A stretch of DNA of 64,000 nucleotides from JAJFVC01 sp039698075 (lineage in GTDB: Bacteria > Planctomycetota > Planctomycetia > Pirellulales > Thermoguttaceae): the NCBI GenBank assembly GCA_039698075.1, contig JBDKTJ010000037.1:1-64000 (forward strand). Direction: 5' to 3'. The notes beneath the pieces were generated by a model. It was not told where the DNA came from, ran no database searches, and saw nothing but the letters and a program-made list of their open reading frames with translations. Both the position numbers and the translations under genes were made by a program. Shown piece after piece: positions 16,406 to 25,296 of the stretch (position 1 is its first letter; the number at the start of each line of letters is the position of its first letter).

Positions 16406-17731
16406 TCAAGAGGGAGCGTTGCCATGGGGGCCGTTCAACGTATTGTGGACCAGGAGTTCAAACTGCCGGCCGCGTTGTTGGAAGTTGCGAAACTGATCTG
16501 TGCTTGCGCAGGCCGGCGAAAGAACGATCGCGTCGTTCGGCATCGAGCGGGACCAACACCAGCGGGTCGCCTCGGCCATCGTCTCCATTGCGGCGACGGG
16601 AAACGTAGGCGCGAGATCTTGGAGAAGTTGGAAAAGTTCGTCGCGCACCGATCCAAACAGCGCCGCGCCTCGGGCTCGGGCGACGATTTCTTCGGCCAGC
16701 GGACGAAAACAAAAACCCTTGTTTTTGCCGCCCGCGACGAGCCAAATTGGGCCGTCGAGCGATCGCAACGCGGCGAGGGTCGACTCGGGCGTGGTGGCGG
16801 TCGAATCGTTGTAAAAACGCCGCCCGTCCACCGTGGCAAACCATTGCAGACGCTGCGGTAAACCACGAAAACGCTCCAAGCCTTGGCGAATGTCCGATGG
16901 CTTGCAACCGGCCGCCCGAGCCGCCGCCGCCGCGCAGGCCGCGTTGATCCGATTGTGCAGGCCCGGCACTTGGAGCGTCGGCAATGGGTCCAACTCGGGC
17001 ACGGCGACCCATTCACCGCGAACGATCGGCGTCCAACCGGCCGTCGCTGCGTCGTATGGGTTCAGAACGGCGAAATCTTGTCGCGTCTGCTCCAAAAACA
17101 TTCGCTGCTTGGCGGCGACGTAGTCGGACAGGCTCGGATGCCAGTCCAAATGGTTTGGTGTGCAGCCGGTGACGACCGCGACGTGCGGCATTCGCACGGT
17201 CGGCGAGAAATGCCAAAGCTGAAAGCTGCTGATTTCCAGCACGACCCAATCGTCGGGGCCGATCGTGGACAATCGGTCGAGCAGGCTGCCGCCGAGATTG
17301 CCGCCCAGAAAAACGCGACGGCCCGCCGATTCGAGAATCGACGCCGTCATGGCCGCCGTGGTGGATTTGCCGTTGCTGCCGGTGACGCCGACGATCGGGG
17401 CGCGGCAGTTTTCGATGAACAGTTCCAACTCCGTGACGAATCGAGCGCGGCCCGATCGCGCCTGGTGCAACCATGGGCTGGTCGGATGCACCGCCGGGTT
17501 GACGACGATCAGGTCCGCCTCTAAAAAATCTTCCGCGCGATGGCCGCCCAAGTGATAGGCCGCGATCGGCACGTCGGCCAATTGTGCAAGCGAATCGGCC
17601 AGCACATCGGGCCCGGCCTGATCGGTCACGGTGACTTGAGCGCCCTCGTGAGCGAGCCATCGAGCCGCCGCCAGCCCGCCGCCAAAATGACCAAGTCCCC
17701 AAATCGTCGTTCGCAGCCCGCGATAGTTCAT
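16406..17731 (-). CDS. murD: UDP-N-acetylmuramoyl-L-alanine--D-glutamate ligase MurD
   Basis: 441 residues. It has the Mur ligase ATP loop GVTGSNGKSTTAAM, the carbamylated-Lys/metal region LEISSFQL and CTPNHLDWH, and the C-terminal motif FYNDSTATTPESTLAAL. MurD adds D-glutamate to UDP-MurNAc-L-Ala in the cytoplasm during peptidoglycan synthesis. Its presence shows this lineage keeps the early peptidoglycan pathway, which matters given the long debate over planctomycete walls. It is alone here, outside a dcw-type cluster. ATG at 17731 begins the conserved strand TTIWGLGHFGGG. Confidence 0.95.
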   Translation of the reverse strand: MNYRGLRTTIWGLGHFGGGLAAARWLAHEGAQVTVTDQAGPDVLADSLAQLADVPIAAYHLGGHRAEDFLEADLIVVNPAVHPTSPWLHQARSGRARFVTELELFIENCRAPIVGVTGSNGKSTTAAMTASILESAGRRVFLGGNLGGSLLDRLSTIGPDDWVVLEISSFQLWHFSPTVRMPHVAVVTGCTPNHLDWHPSLSDYVAAKQRMFLEQTRQDFAVLNPYDAATAGWTPIVRGEWVAVPELDPLPTLQVPGLHNRINAACAAAAARAAGCKPSDIRQGLERFRGLPQRLQWFATVDGRRFYNDSTATTPESTLAALRSLDGPIWLVAGGKNKGFCFRPLAEEIVARARGAALFGSVRDELFQLLQDLAPTFPVAAMETMAEATRWCWSRSMPNDAIVLSPACASTDQFRNFQQRGRQFELLVHNTLNGPHGNAPS

Positions 17732-17791
17732 CTTCGGTAGTAAAGCGGAGAGCGGGTCGGCCGGGAAGGGGGTGGAGTTCTTCTTCGCTTC

Positions 17792-17826
17792 CGCCCTCAC
17801 CCTTCCCTCTCCCGGCGGGAGAGGGG
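17792..17826. repeat. CCCTCTCCC palindromic dispersed repeat, copy 2
   Basis: CCCTCTCCC-GGC-GGGAGAGGG forms a 9-bp stem preceded by CCCTCACCC and followed by GATTTTTTT on the plus strand. It belongs to the same family as the unit at 1565-1600. The trailing T run would let it act as a terminator for any plus-strand transcript coming from the murD side. Confidence 0.65.
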
Positions 17827-17861
17827 ATTTTTTGGCCTTTTGGCCATATTTTTTCTTGAGC

Positions 17862-17889
17862 TTGACATTTTTGAAGCCATCCGTATACT
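17862..17889 (+). promoter_or_regulatory. Sigma-70-type promoter of the gntR-ABC operon
   Basis: TTGACA and TATACT are separated by 16 bases. The expected transcript start is about 20 bases before the regulator ATG. Confidence 0.85.
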
Positions 17890-17909
17890 GTACTATAACC
17901 CTAGTACAG
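17888..17909. promoter_or_regulatory. Palindromic operator for the GntR-type regulator
   Basis: CTGTACTA-N6-TAGTACAG is a perfect 8-bp inverted repeat. It overlaps the end of the -10 box and the expected transcript start, the place where an autorepressor would act. GTAC-type palindromes of this size are usual for YtrA-subfamily GntR proteins. Confidence 0.8.
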
Positions 17910-17916
17910 GTGCCGT

Positions 17917-18318
17917 ATGTTTTTCCGGATTGATTTCAGCAACGAACTGGCCATTTACGAGCAGGTGGTCCGTCAGATCGTGTTTGCCGTGGCCGGGCGT
18001 CTGCTTCGGGAAGGCGAGATGATTCCCTCGGTCCGCGAGCTGGCTCGGGAGTTGACCATCAATCCGAACACCGTGGCCCGGGCTTATCGCCAGTTGCAGG
18101 ACGACGGCGTGTTGGCGTCGGTTCGCGGCACGGGTCTGATTGTGGCCGAAGGGGCTGCCACGCGATGCCGTCAGCGACGCTTGGAATTGATTCGCCAGCG
18201 GCTTGCCCAGGTGTTCGAGGAGGCTCGGCACAGCCGGCTCGACGCCCAAGAGCTTCGGCAGTTGGTCGAGGAGGAGTTTTTTCGAGGGGAAGGCCAAGAT
18301 CGGTCGGCGGGAGAATAA
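17917..18318 (+). CDS. GntR-family transcriptional regulator, YtrA type
   Basis: 133 residues. The N-terminal winged helix has LAIYEQVVRQIVFAVAGR, MIPSVRELARELTINPNTV and AYRQLQDDGVLASVRGTG. The short C-terminal tail of about 60 residues, rather than a ligand domain, is the mark of the YtrA subfamily. Such proteins repress the ABC transporter genes that follow them and respond to antibiotic or envelope stress. The ABC ATPase and permease follow on the same strand. The promoter and perfect palindrome directly upstream support autoregulation. Confidence 0.93.
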   Translation: MFFRIDFSNELAIYEQVVRQIVFAVAGRLLREGEMIPSVRELARELTINPNTVARAYRQLQDDGVLASVRGTGLIVAEGAATRCRQRRLELIRQRLAQVFEEARHSRLDAQELRQLVEEEFFRGEGQDRSAGE

Positions 18319-18366
18319 TCGGTTGGCGGTTGTGCATTTGTCACGGGCTATCAACAGGACCTTATC

Positions 18367-19245
18367 ATGACCTCAGTCATCCAACTGGATCAGCTTACCA
18401 AGCGTTTTGGACATGAAACGGCGCTCGACCGGGTTTCGGTGGATGTGCCGCCGGGCGTGGTGTTTGCCTTGCTGGGCGAAAACGGGGCGGGCAAGACCAC
18501 GGCCATTCGCATCATGCTCGGGCTGGCCGAGGCCAACTCGGGTCGCGCGGAGGTGTTGGGGCTCGACAGCGGTCGGCAGGGATTGCAGATTCGTCAGCGG
18601 GTCGGCTACGTGCCCGAGCGGCCGACGCTCTACCAGTGGATGACGGTCGAGGAGATCGGCTGGTTCACCGCGGGATTTTACGGCCCGGGCTTTTTGGCGG
18701 AATACAGAAATCTAGCCAGCCAATTCGGCCTTCCACCCCAAAAGAAACTAAAAACGCTGTCGAAGGGGATGACGGCCAAGGTGGCGTTGTCGCTGGCGTT
18801 GGCCAACCGTCCGGAGTTGCTCCTCTTGGACGAGCCCACCTCGGGCCTGGACGCGATGGTGCGTCGCGAGTTTTTGGACAGCATGGTCGATCGGGCGGCG
18901 CAGGGACAGACCGTGTTTCTGTCGAGCCATCAGATCGGCGAGGTGGAGCGGGTGGCCGACATCGTGGCCATTTTGCGTCACGGCCGGCTGCTGCTGGTCG
19001 AACCGCTCGAGGAGCTGAAACGTCAGGTGCGGCGCTGGACCGTCACGTTCCGAGACCAGGCGGCGGTCGTGCCCGAGCTGGGCGACGCGGTGCTTTCGGA
19101 GCGTCGTCAGTCGCGGCAATGGCAGGCCCTGGTGCGTGGCGGCGACGCGGAGTTGGCCCGACTCCGGGCCGACGTGTCGATCGAGTCCGTCGAATGCGAG
19201 ACGGCCAGTTTGGAAGACATTTTTCTTGCTTATATGGGGAAGTAG
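18367..19245 (+). CDS. ABC transporter ATP-binding protein
   Basis: 292 residues. Walker A is GENGAGKTT, Walker B is LLLLDEPTSGLD, and the H-loop lies in VFLSSHQIGEVE. The signature motif reads LSKGM instead of LSGGQ, a variant common in drug and lantibiotic exporters of this class. The last 80 residues form an extra C-terminal domain ending in SLEDIFLAYMGK, typical of CcmA/NatA-like export ATPases. It works with the membrane protein encoded 82 bases downstream and is under the GntR-type regulator upstream. The exported substrate is unknown. Confidence 0.95.
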   Translation: MTSVIQLDQLTKRFGHETALDRVSVDVPPGVVFALLGENGAGKTTAIRIMLGLAEANSGRAEVLGLDSGRQGLQIRQRVGYVPERPTLYQWMTVEEIGWFTAGFYGPGFLAEYRNLASQFGLPPQKKLKTLSKGMTAKVALSLALANRPELLLLDEPTSGLDAMVRREFLDSMVDRAAQGQTVFLSSHQIGEVERVADIVAILRHGRLLLVEPLEELKRQVRRWTVTFRDQAAVVPELGDAVLSERRQSRQWQALVRGGDAELARLRADVSIESVECETASLEDIFLAYMGK

Positions 19246-19327
19246 GGGACAGGAAACAGGGACGAGGGGATAGGGGCGAGGGGCGAATGGGCGAAAACTG
19301 AAAAACAAGGCTTAGCGGCGAACCACC

Positions 19328-21991
19328 ATGTCGACGCACGCAATTTTTTGGCGAACTGTTTGGAAGGAATACCGTCTGCAACGGGCGCTGTGGATCGCCA
19401 TGGCGCTGATGACCGTTGCGTTGCAGTGGGTGTTTTTTGAGACGTTTTCGCGGGTGAACAGTCCGCTGTTCTTGTTTTGGACCGCCGCGGGACTGCCGGC
19501 GTTTTATTTGCTGGGCAGCGGGGCGATGTTGTTCGCCGGCGAGCGGGAAAACGGGACCTTTGAGGTGCAACGTTCGTTGCCGACGCGCGCGGGGACGGTG
19601 TTTTGGGGCAAGGTGGTTTTTTCGATGGCCAGCGCTGCGATGGTGCTTGGCGTGGCGTCCGTGTTGGCGTTTGCCTTGAGCGGTTGGACGTTGCATCCGC
19701 CGCAGGGTTTTAGTCCGTTGGCCGTGTTGGTGGTTTTTGGGTTTTGGGGCGTCGAATTGTTCGTCTGGTCGGTGTTGTTTTCGCTTCGGACGGGCCAGGT
19801 GCTTTTGTCGGCGGTGCTGGGCATTGCCGTGGTCTCGGTCTACTTGCACCTGTTGTCGCTGACGCTCAGCCCCGACGCGATCACGTATGGTTATTGGCTG
19901 GCGATGCCCTACCGTGCGGCGATTGCGGCGGTGGTCGCGCTGATCGACGTCTGGCTGGCGATGCGATGGTTTGACGAAAAACGTTCGCGGCGGCAGGGTG
20001 TTGATTCGAAGGTTGCGACGGACGTCATGCCCGGATGGTTTTACGACGATCCTTCTCCGGGCCGGATAGCGATGGTTGGCCGATTGTTGTGGCTGCACGT
20101 TCGGCAATCGGGCGGGCCGGCGGCGGTGCTGTATGTGGTCTTTTTTCTGCTGGCTGCGTTTCCGCCGGATATGCTGGTTTTGCCGCATTATGGGAACCCG
20201 TTGGCCCAAAGCATTGCCCAGCAGCCGCTGTTGCTCTTGGCGTTCGCCTGTGTGCCCGTGTTCGGGATGTTGGCATTCTCGTCCGATCAAGTGCGGCGAC
20301 GGTATCGTTTTTTGGCCGATCACGGCGTGACGCCGCGTTGGGTGTGGTGGAGCGGGCAAGCGTCGCTGATGCCGCTACTGATGGTAGTGCTTCCTGTGTT
20401 GCTGTACTTTGTCGATCACCCCTTGGCTCAGCAACGTCTGACGGACGCCATGCGTTGGCAACACGCAGGCTGGCCGCAGTATTGCATTCCGACGGCCGAT
20501 TCCTCGATTTTCGATTTTTCGCCGGCGTTTCTTTTCACGGTGGGTTACGTGGTTTTCGGATTTGCGGCCGGGCAGTGCTGCGCGATGTTTCTTCGTAGCC
20601 ACGTGTTGGCCGGGCTGTGCAGCGTGCTTGCAACCGGCGTGTTGGCCGTTTTTTGGTGGATGGTCCTGTTGTTTCAGATTCCTTGGAGTTGGTCGGCGTT
20701 GCCGATCTTGCTCGGACTGATTTTGGCCAGCCGACTACGGACTCGCGATTGGTTGATCGAACGAAACACCTGGCGATCGTGGTGGCGGCCGGCCGCAGCA
20801 ATCGTGATTCCGATCGCTGCGGTGCTGACGGCCGTGTCGTTGTATCGAATTTATCAGATTCCCTACGTCGACCTCGGGCCTCTCGAAAAAGAATTGCCGC
20901 GTCCGCTCACGGTGAAAGAGCAGGTATCGCTCAATGCCTATGCGAAACATCTTGGGAAAGGCAAAAACCTGGACGAGGAATCGCGGAAGGATTTGGCGGT
21001 GATCGGCCTGGCCTTGCGATATCGGAATTGGCTGCCGGATGTAGGGCTGCTCTTTGAACAAGAAGCCTACGATCGTTTGATTCAGTGGTCGGTTCGGCCG
21101 GGACAGACGCCCGAACGGCTGCTGGCCGTCGAACGACAGTTGGCCAAACAGACGGCTCACGATTCGCTGATCGGGTCGATCCAGGTCCGCTACGGCGTTC
21201 TTTGGCGGGCGCTGCACGACGATTTTACGATGCTCGGTCGGATCGGGACAAAGGACCCGTTGCCATTGACGACCTTGCTCTGGATGCGCGTGCCGTGGGA
21301 GCGTGAGCGGGCGTTGCGATTGCTGAAGTTTCAGACGTATTGCGAGCTTCGCGGCTTGGCGGATCTCAAGTCCGGTTCGGTTGTTTGCGTGGGCCCGAAC
21401 GATTTTCAAAAGATGCGTCGTTGGCAGACAAAATTGGAACCGTTGAAGGAATCGGAACTGCTCTACGTGCTCCGTGAACAACTGGGACTGCCGGCCATCT
21501 ATCGCGATGAGTTCGCTCGATTTTACAGTTGGCCCGACAACACATTGTTGGCCCGACGTCTTCTGTTCAATCAGACGTATCGTCGGGCGACGCAGTTGAT
21601 TTTGGCCTTGGAGGCTTGGAAGCTCCAACACGGCTCGCTGCCGAAAACACTCGACCCGTTGGTCGGCCCCTGTCTGGATCGATTGCCCGACGATCCGTAT
21701 TCCCACCGACCGTTTTTGTATTTTCCCAAGGGCGCGTCGGCCTCGCTGTCTTGGAAGCCAAACTACTACACCAAGCTGCAATCTTTGCCGGCCAAGTCGC
21801 CGTTTCTTTGGTCCACGGGACCGTATGTTCAGTATGCGCCCTGGGATCCCTCGAAAAACAACATGGTGGACGACTATCGGATTGTTTTGCGTCCATGGGA
21901 AATCTATGGTCTGCCGCCTGGGCAACAGTCGCGACGCCCGACGTCGGAGCAAGACGTTTTGTCGTCCGGCCGTGTGTTTCCGATTCCGTAA
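19328..21991 (+). CDS. ABC-2-type permease with large C-terminal soluble region
   Basis: 887 residues, about three times a usual ABC-2 permease. Residues 1-530 contain roughly a dozen hydrophobic segments in two similar halves. The first half has LLGSGAMLFAGERENGTFE and the second CVPVFGMLAFSSDQVRRRYRFLADHG, both typical of ABC-2 permeases, so this looks like two permease units fused. Residues after about 530 are soluble. The tail contains RRATQLILALEAWKLQHGSL and LPDDPYSHRPFLYFPKG, resembling the periplasmic part of GspG-like pilins. Its ATPase partner is directly upstream. Which side of the membrane the tail faces, and its role, are unknown. Confidence 0.88.
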   Translation: MSTHAIFWRTVWKEYRLQRALWIAMALMTVALQWVFFETFSRVNSPLFLFWTAAGLPAFYLLGSGAMLFAGERENGTFEVQRSLPTRAGTVFWGKVVFSMASAAMVLGVASVLAFALSGWTLHPPQGFSPLAVLVVFGFWGVELFVWSVLFSLRTGQVLLSAVLGIAVVSVYLHLLSLTLSPDAITYGYWLAMPYRAAIAAVVALIDVWLAMRWFDEKRSRRQGVDSKVATDVMPGWFYDDPSPGRIAMVGRLLWLHVRQSGGPAAVLYVVFFLLAAFPPDMLVLPHYGNPLAQSIAQQPLLLLAFACVPVFGMLAFSSDQVRRRYRFLADHGVTPRWVWWSGQASLMPLLMVVLPVLLYFVDHPLAQQRLTDAMRWQHAGWPQYCIPTADSSIFDFSPAFLFTVGYVVFGFAAGQCCAMFLRSHVLAGLCSVLATGVLAVFWWMVLLFQIPWSWSALPILLGLILASRLRTRDWLIERNTWRSWWRPAAAIVIPIAAVLTAVSLYRIYQIPYVDLGPLEKELPRPLTVKEQVSLNAYAKHLGKGKNLDEESRKDLAVIGLALRYRNWLPDVGLLFEQEAYDRLIQWSVRPGQTPERLLAVERQLAKQTAHDSLIGSIQVRYGVLWRALHDDFTMLGRIGTKDPLPLTTLLWMRVPWERERALRLLKFQTYCELRGLADLKSGSVVCVGPNDFQKMRRWQTKLEPLKESELLYVLREQLGLPAIYRDEFARFYSWPDNTLLARRLLFNQTYRRATQLILALEAWKLQHGSLPKTLDPLVGPCLDRLPDDPYSHRPFLYFPKGASASLSWKPNYYTKLQSLPAKSPFLWSTGPYVQYAPWDPSKNNMVDDYRIVLRPWEIYGLPPGQQSRRPTSEQDVLSSGRVFPIP

Positions 21992-22058
21992 GGTCGATCG
22001 CCGGCGGGGTGGCGTCTTGTGGAGACTCCCAGACGCCTCTGGTGGCTTGGGCGACGCG

Positions 22059-22067
22059 TGATACAAT
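22059..22067 (+). promoter_or_regulatory. Extended -10 element upstream of glnE
   Basis: TGATACAAT is an extended -10 box about 42 bases before the ATG. No good -35 box is present, as is usual for this promoter class. Confidence 0.5.
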
Positions 22068-22108
22068 AGAAAAACGCGTTGTACGCCACCCTGTCGCGGT
22101 CCGGCTTC

Positions 22109-25100
22109 ATGGATATCTCGACTCTGCGCCAATATCTCGACGACCCTTACGCCGCCGGCGTGTGGCTTTGCCGGTTGGGGCTGGTCGACGTGCGTCGCGC
22201 CCATGGCAATCTGCTGGGCATGGCCGAGGCCGGGGTGCCGTTGGACCTGTTGGCCGTCGTCGGCGAGCAGCTCGAAAAACACCTGCCCGGCTGTGCGGAT
22301 CCCGACATGGCCCTGCACAATCTCGAACGATTCGTCCGGGCGTCGCGCAATCCTTTGTCGGTCGGCACGTTGTTCGAGCGCGATCCGCACGCGCTGCCCA
22401 CCTTGTTGCAGATTTTTTCGACCAGCCAGTATTTGAGCGATCTGTTGGCGGTCGATCCCGAGAGTTTTGATCTGCTGCGATTGACCGAGGGGCAGGCGGT
22501 GGCTCGGCTGTCGCTGGTCGAGGAGCTATCGGCTGAGATCGCGGCGTTGGAGCACGAGACGGCCGTGTTGCGGGCGCTGCGGCGGTTCAAACGGCGCGAG
22601 ACGCTGCGGATCGCGTATGCCGACATCGTGCGCGAGCAATCGCTCAAAATCGTCACCGAGCAGATTTCGTATGTGGCCGATGCGATCGTCGAGGCGGCGT
22701 TGCGGGCCGCATGGCGCAAGGTGCAGTCGCAGCGCGGCGCGCCGCGGCGGCCCGACGGCCAACCGGCGCGGTTCGTCGTCTTGGGCATGGGCAAGCTCGG
22801 CGGGTTGGAGCTGAACTATTCGAGCGACATCGATCTGATTTTTTTGGCCGAGACCGAGGGCCGCACCGAGGGCGGGCGGACGATCTCGAACGCCGAGTTT
22901 TTCGACCTGGTCGCTCGGGAGATCGTGCGGTTGTTGACCGAGATGACGGAGTTGGGCTCGGCCTATCGGGTCGATTTGCGATTGCGGCCTGAGGGTCAGC
23001 GCGGCCCGATGGTGGCGGACGTGCAGTCGGCGCTGAGCTATTACGACAATCGCGGGCGGACCTGGGAGCGGCAGGCGTACATCAAGGCCCGGACGATCGC
23101 CGGCGATCTGTCGCTGGGCGGCGAGTTTTTGGAGACGCTGGGTCCGTGGATCTATCGGCGCTATTTGAGCCACGCCGACATCAGCGGCATCAAGGCCCTG
23201 AAGCGGCGGATCGAACAATTGACCGACGACGTGGGCGGCGGCGCTCGGGACGTGAAAACCGGCCGGGGCGGCATCCGCGACGTCGAGTTCGTCATTCAAT
23301 TTCTGCAACTGCTCAACGGCGGCGACCTGCCCGAGCTGCGGACCGGCAACACGCTCGAAGCGCTGCGGCAGCTCGAGCACGTCGGATGTTTGACCAATTT
23401 GGAGTGGTCGATTCTCGAACAGAATTATTCGTTCCTGCGGAAGATCGAGCATCGGTTGCAGATCATGCTCGACTTGCAGACGCACCTGCTGCCGGAGAAT
23501 CGCGACGAGTTGCGGAAGCTGGCGCTGCGGATGGGCTACGCGACCACCGAGGAGCAGTCGGCGCTCGAGGCGTTTTTGGACGATTATCGGGCCAAGACCG
23601 AGTTGAACCGCAAAATCCTCGACCATCTGCTGCACGACGCTTTTCACGACGATCAACAGTCGCAGGCCGAGGTGGATTTGGTGCTCGACCCCGACCCGCC
23701 CGAGTCGCGGATCGTCGAGGTGTTGGGCAAATATCCGTTCCGCGACGTTCGGCAGGCGTATCGCAACTTGATGTCGCTGGCCGAGGAGCGCATCCGATTT
23801 TTGTCGACGCGTCGCTGCCGGCATTTTTTGGCCGCGATCGCGCAGCCGCTGTTGTCGGCCATCGCCGCAACGGCCGACGCGGACTCGACGCTGGTCAATC
23901 TGGACAAGGTGAGCGATTCGCTGGGCGGCAAGGGCGTGTTGTGGGAGCTTTTTAGCTTCAATCCGCCGAGTTTGCGGCTGTACGTGGAGTTGTGCGCGTA
24001 CAGTCCGCACCTGTCGGGCATTTTGACGAGCAACCCGGGCATGATCGACAGCTTGATGGACAGCCTGGTGTTGGACAAGCTGCCGACGTTGGAGCAGATG
24101 CGGCAGTGGCTGGCCGAGTTGTGCCGCGGGGCCGAGGACATCGATCCGATCTTGCATAGTTTCAAGAACGACCAGCAACTTTGCGTGGGCGTGCGCGACA
24201 TTTTGGGCAAGGAGGACGTGCAAGCCACGACCGGCGCGTTGTCAGACATCGCCGAGGCGTGTCTCGGGCAGATCGCCGAGACGGAATACGAACGGCTGGC
24301 CGCGCGGTTCGGACGGCCTTGCGTGGAAGAGGGCCATCGGGCGGGCCGGCCGTGCGAGATGGTCGTGTTGGCGCTGGGCAAGTTCGGCGGCCGCGAGATG
24401 AACTACCACAGCGACTTGGACGTTATCTTTCTGTACGAGGCCGACGGCCACACTGCGACGCCGCCCGACGCGGCCGTTCGAGCGACCACGACGAATCAAC
24501 ATTTTTTCAGCGAGTTGGGCCAACGGATCATCAAGACAACGACGCGGATGAGCGGCTTTGGGCGGCTCTACGAGATCGACGCCCGATTGCGTCCGACCGG
24601 CCGCAGCGGCGCGTTGGCCACGACGTTCGACGAGTTCGCCCGGTATTTCGCCGAAGGGGGCGGGCAACTTTGGGAGCGGCAGGCGCTGTGCAAGGCCAGG
24701 GCCGTGTACGGATCGCCGTCGGCCGTCAAGGCGGCGGTGTCGGTCGTGGGCAGGGCGGCGTTTTCGCATCGGTGGCGGCACAAGGACGCCGTCGAAATCC
24801 GGCAGATGCGGCGGCGCTTGGAAGAAACGGCCGCGTCGGCGGGCGACTTGAAACGCGGGCCCGGCGGGTTGGTCGACGTCGAGTTTCTCGTGCAAATGCT
24901 CCAACTGAAACACGCCCGGGGCAATCCGGAACTGCGGTCGCCGAACACGCTTGACGCGCTGGCGGCGCTGCGGCGCGCGGACTTGCTCCGTGCGGACGAC
25001 TACACGCAATTGAACGCGAACTATCGGCTGCTGCGGACGATCGAGAGCCGGCTGCGGCTGATGAACTCGACGGCCCGGGACCAGTTGCCGCAAGACTCGG

Positions 25101-25222
25101 TGGAGTTGACGAAGCTGGCCAATTTGCTGCACTATCCGAGCCGCGAGGAACTGCTGACGGACTACGAAACGGCGACGCGGCGGATCCGCGGGCTGTTCGA
25201 TCGGATTTTCGACGAGACGTGA
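22109..25222 (+). CDS. glnE: Bifunctional glutamine synthetase adenylyltransferase/adenylyl-removing enzyme
   Basis: 1037 residues, close to other GlnE proteins. It has two nucleotidyltransferase domains. The first is marked by GMGKLGGLELNYSSDIDLIF near residue 230 and is usually deadenylylating. The second, marked by LGKFGGREMNYHSDLDVIF near residue 755, is usually adenylylating. Both keep the GxGKxGGxExNYxSDxD signature, so both sites look intact. GlnE adjusts glutamine synthetase activity to nitrogen status, normally under PII control; neither glnA nor glnB is in the window. The ATG at 22109 is preferred over an in-frame TTG 30 bases upstream. A REP unit follows the stop codon, before the convergent holB. 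Confidence 0.96.
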   Translation: MDISTLRQYLDDPYAAGVWLCRLGLVDVRRAHGNLLGMAEAGVPLDLLAVVGEQLEKHLPGCADPDMALHNLERFVRASRNPLSVGTLFERDPHALPTLLQIFSTSQYLSDLLAVDPESFDLLRLTEGQAVARLSLVEELSAEIAALEHETAVLRALRRFKRRETLRIAYADIVREQSLKIVTEQISYVADAIVEAALRAAWRKVQSQRGAPRRPDGQPARFVVLGMGKLGGLELNYSSDIDLIFLAETEGRTEGGRTISNAEFFDLVAREIVRLLTEMTELGSAYRVDLRLRPEGQRGPMVADVQSALSYYDNRGRTWERQAYIKARTIAGDLSLGGEFLETLGPWIYRRYLSHADISGIKALKRRIEQLTDDVGGGARDVKTGRGGIRDVEFVIQFLQLLNGGDLPELRTGNTLEALRQLEHVGCLTNLEWSILEQNYSFLRKIEHRLQIMLDLQTHLLPENRDELRKLALRMGYATTEEQSALEAFLDDYRAKTELNRKILDHLLHDAFHDDQQSQAEVDLVLDPDPPESRIVEVLGKYPFRDVRQAYRNLMSLAEERIRFLSTRRCRHFLAAIAQPLLSAIAATADADSTLVNLDKVSDSLGGKGVLWELFSFNPPSLRLYVELCAYSPHLSGILTSNPGMIDSLMDSLVLDKLPTLEQMRQWLAELCRGAEDIDPILHSFKNDQQLCVGVRDILGKEDVQATTGALSDIAEACLGQIAETEYERLAARFGRPCVEEGHRAGRPCEMVVLALGKFGGREMNYHSDLDVIFLYEADGHTATPPDAAVRATTTNQHFFSELGQRIIKTTTRMSGFGRLYEIDARLRPTGRSGALATTFDEFARYFAEGGGQLWERQALCKARAVYGSPSAVKAAVSVVGRAAFSHRWRHKDAVEIRQMRRRLEETAASAGDLKRGPGGLVDVEFLVQMLQLKHARGNPELRSPNTLDALAALRRADLLRADDYTQLNANYRLLRTIESRLRLMNSTARDQLPQDSVELTKLANLLHYPSREELLTDYETATRRIRGLFDRIFDET

Positions 25223-25237
25223 TTTTCTCGGGAAAAC

Positions 25238-25270
25238 ATGCCCACGGCAAGCGTGGACATGGCGCCCAAC
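25238..25270. repeat. CATGCCCACG palindromic repeat between convergent glnE and holB
   Basis: A single copy of the unit found as an inverted pair at 11552. It lies 15 bases after the glnE stop and shares the preceding TCGGGAAAA with the copy at 62283. Confidence 0.8.
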
Positions 25271-25296
25271 CCGCTACAGCGAGAGGGCGGCCGCGG

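Noticed and set aside
19043..20359. Long minus-strand ORF rich in Arg, His and Gln
   Set aside because: Opposite the ABC permease gene; composition is that of a GC-driven shadow frame.
20735..22390. 551-residue minus-strand ORF
   Set aside because: Antisense to the permease and the glnE start; no motifs, while the plus-strand frames have clear family features.
22526..24223. 565-residue minus-strand ORF
   Set aside because: Shadow of glnE; both nucleotidyltransferase motifs are on the plus strand.
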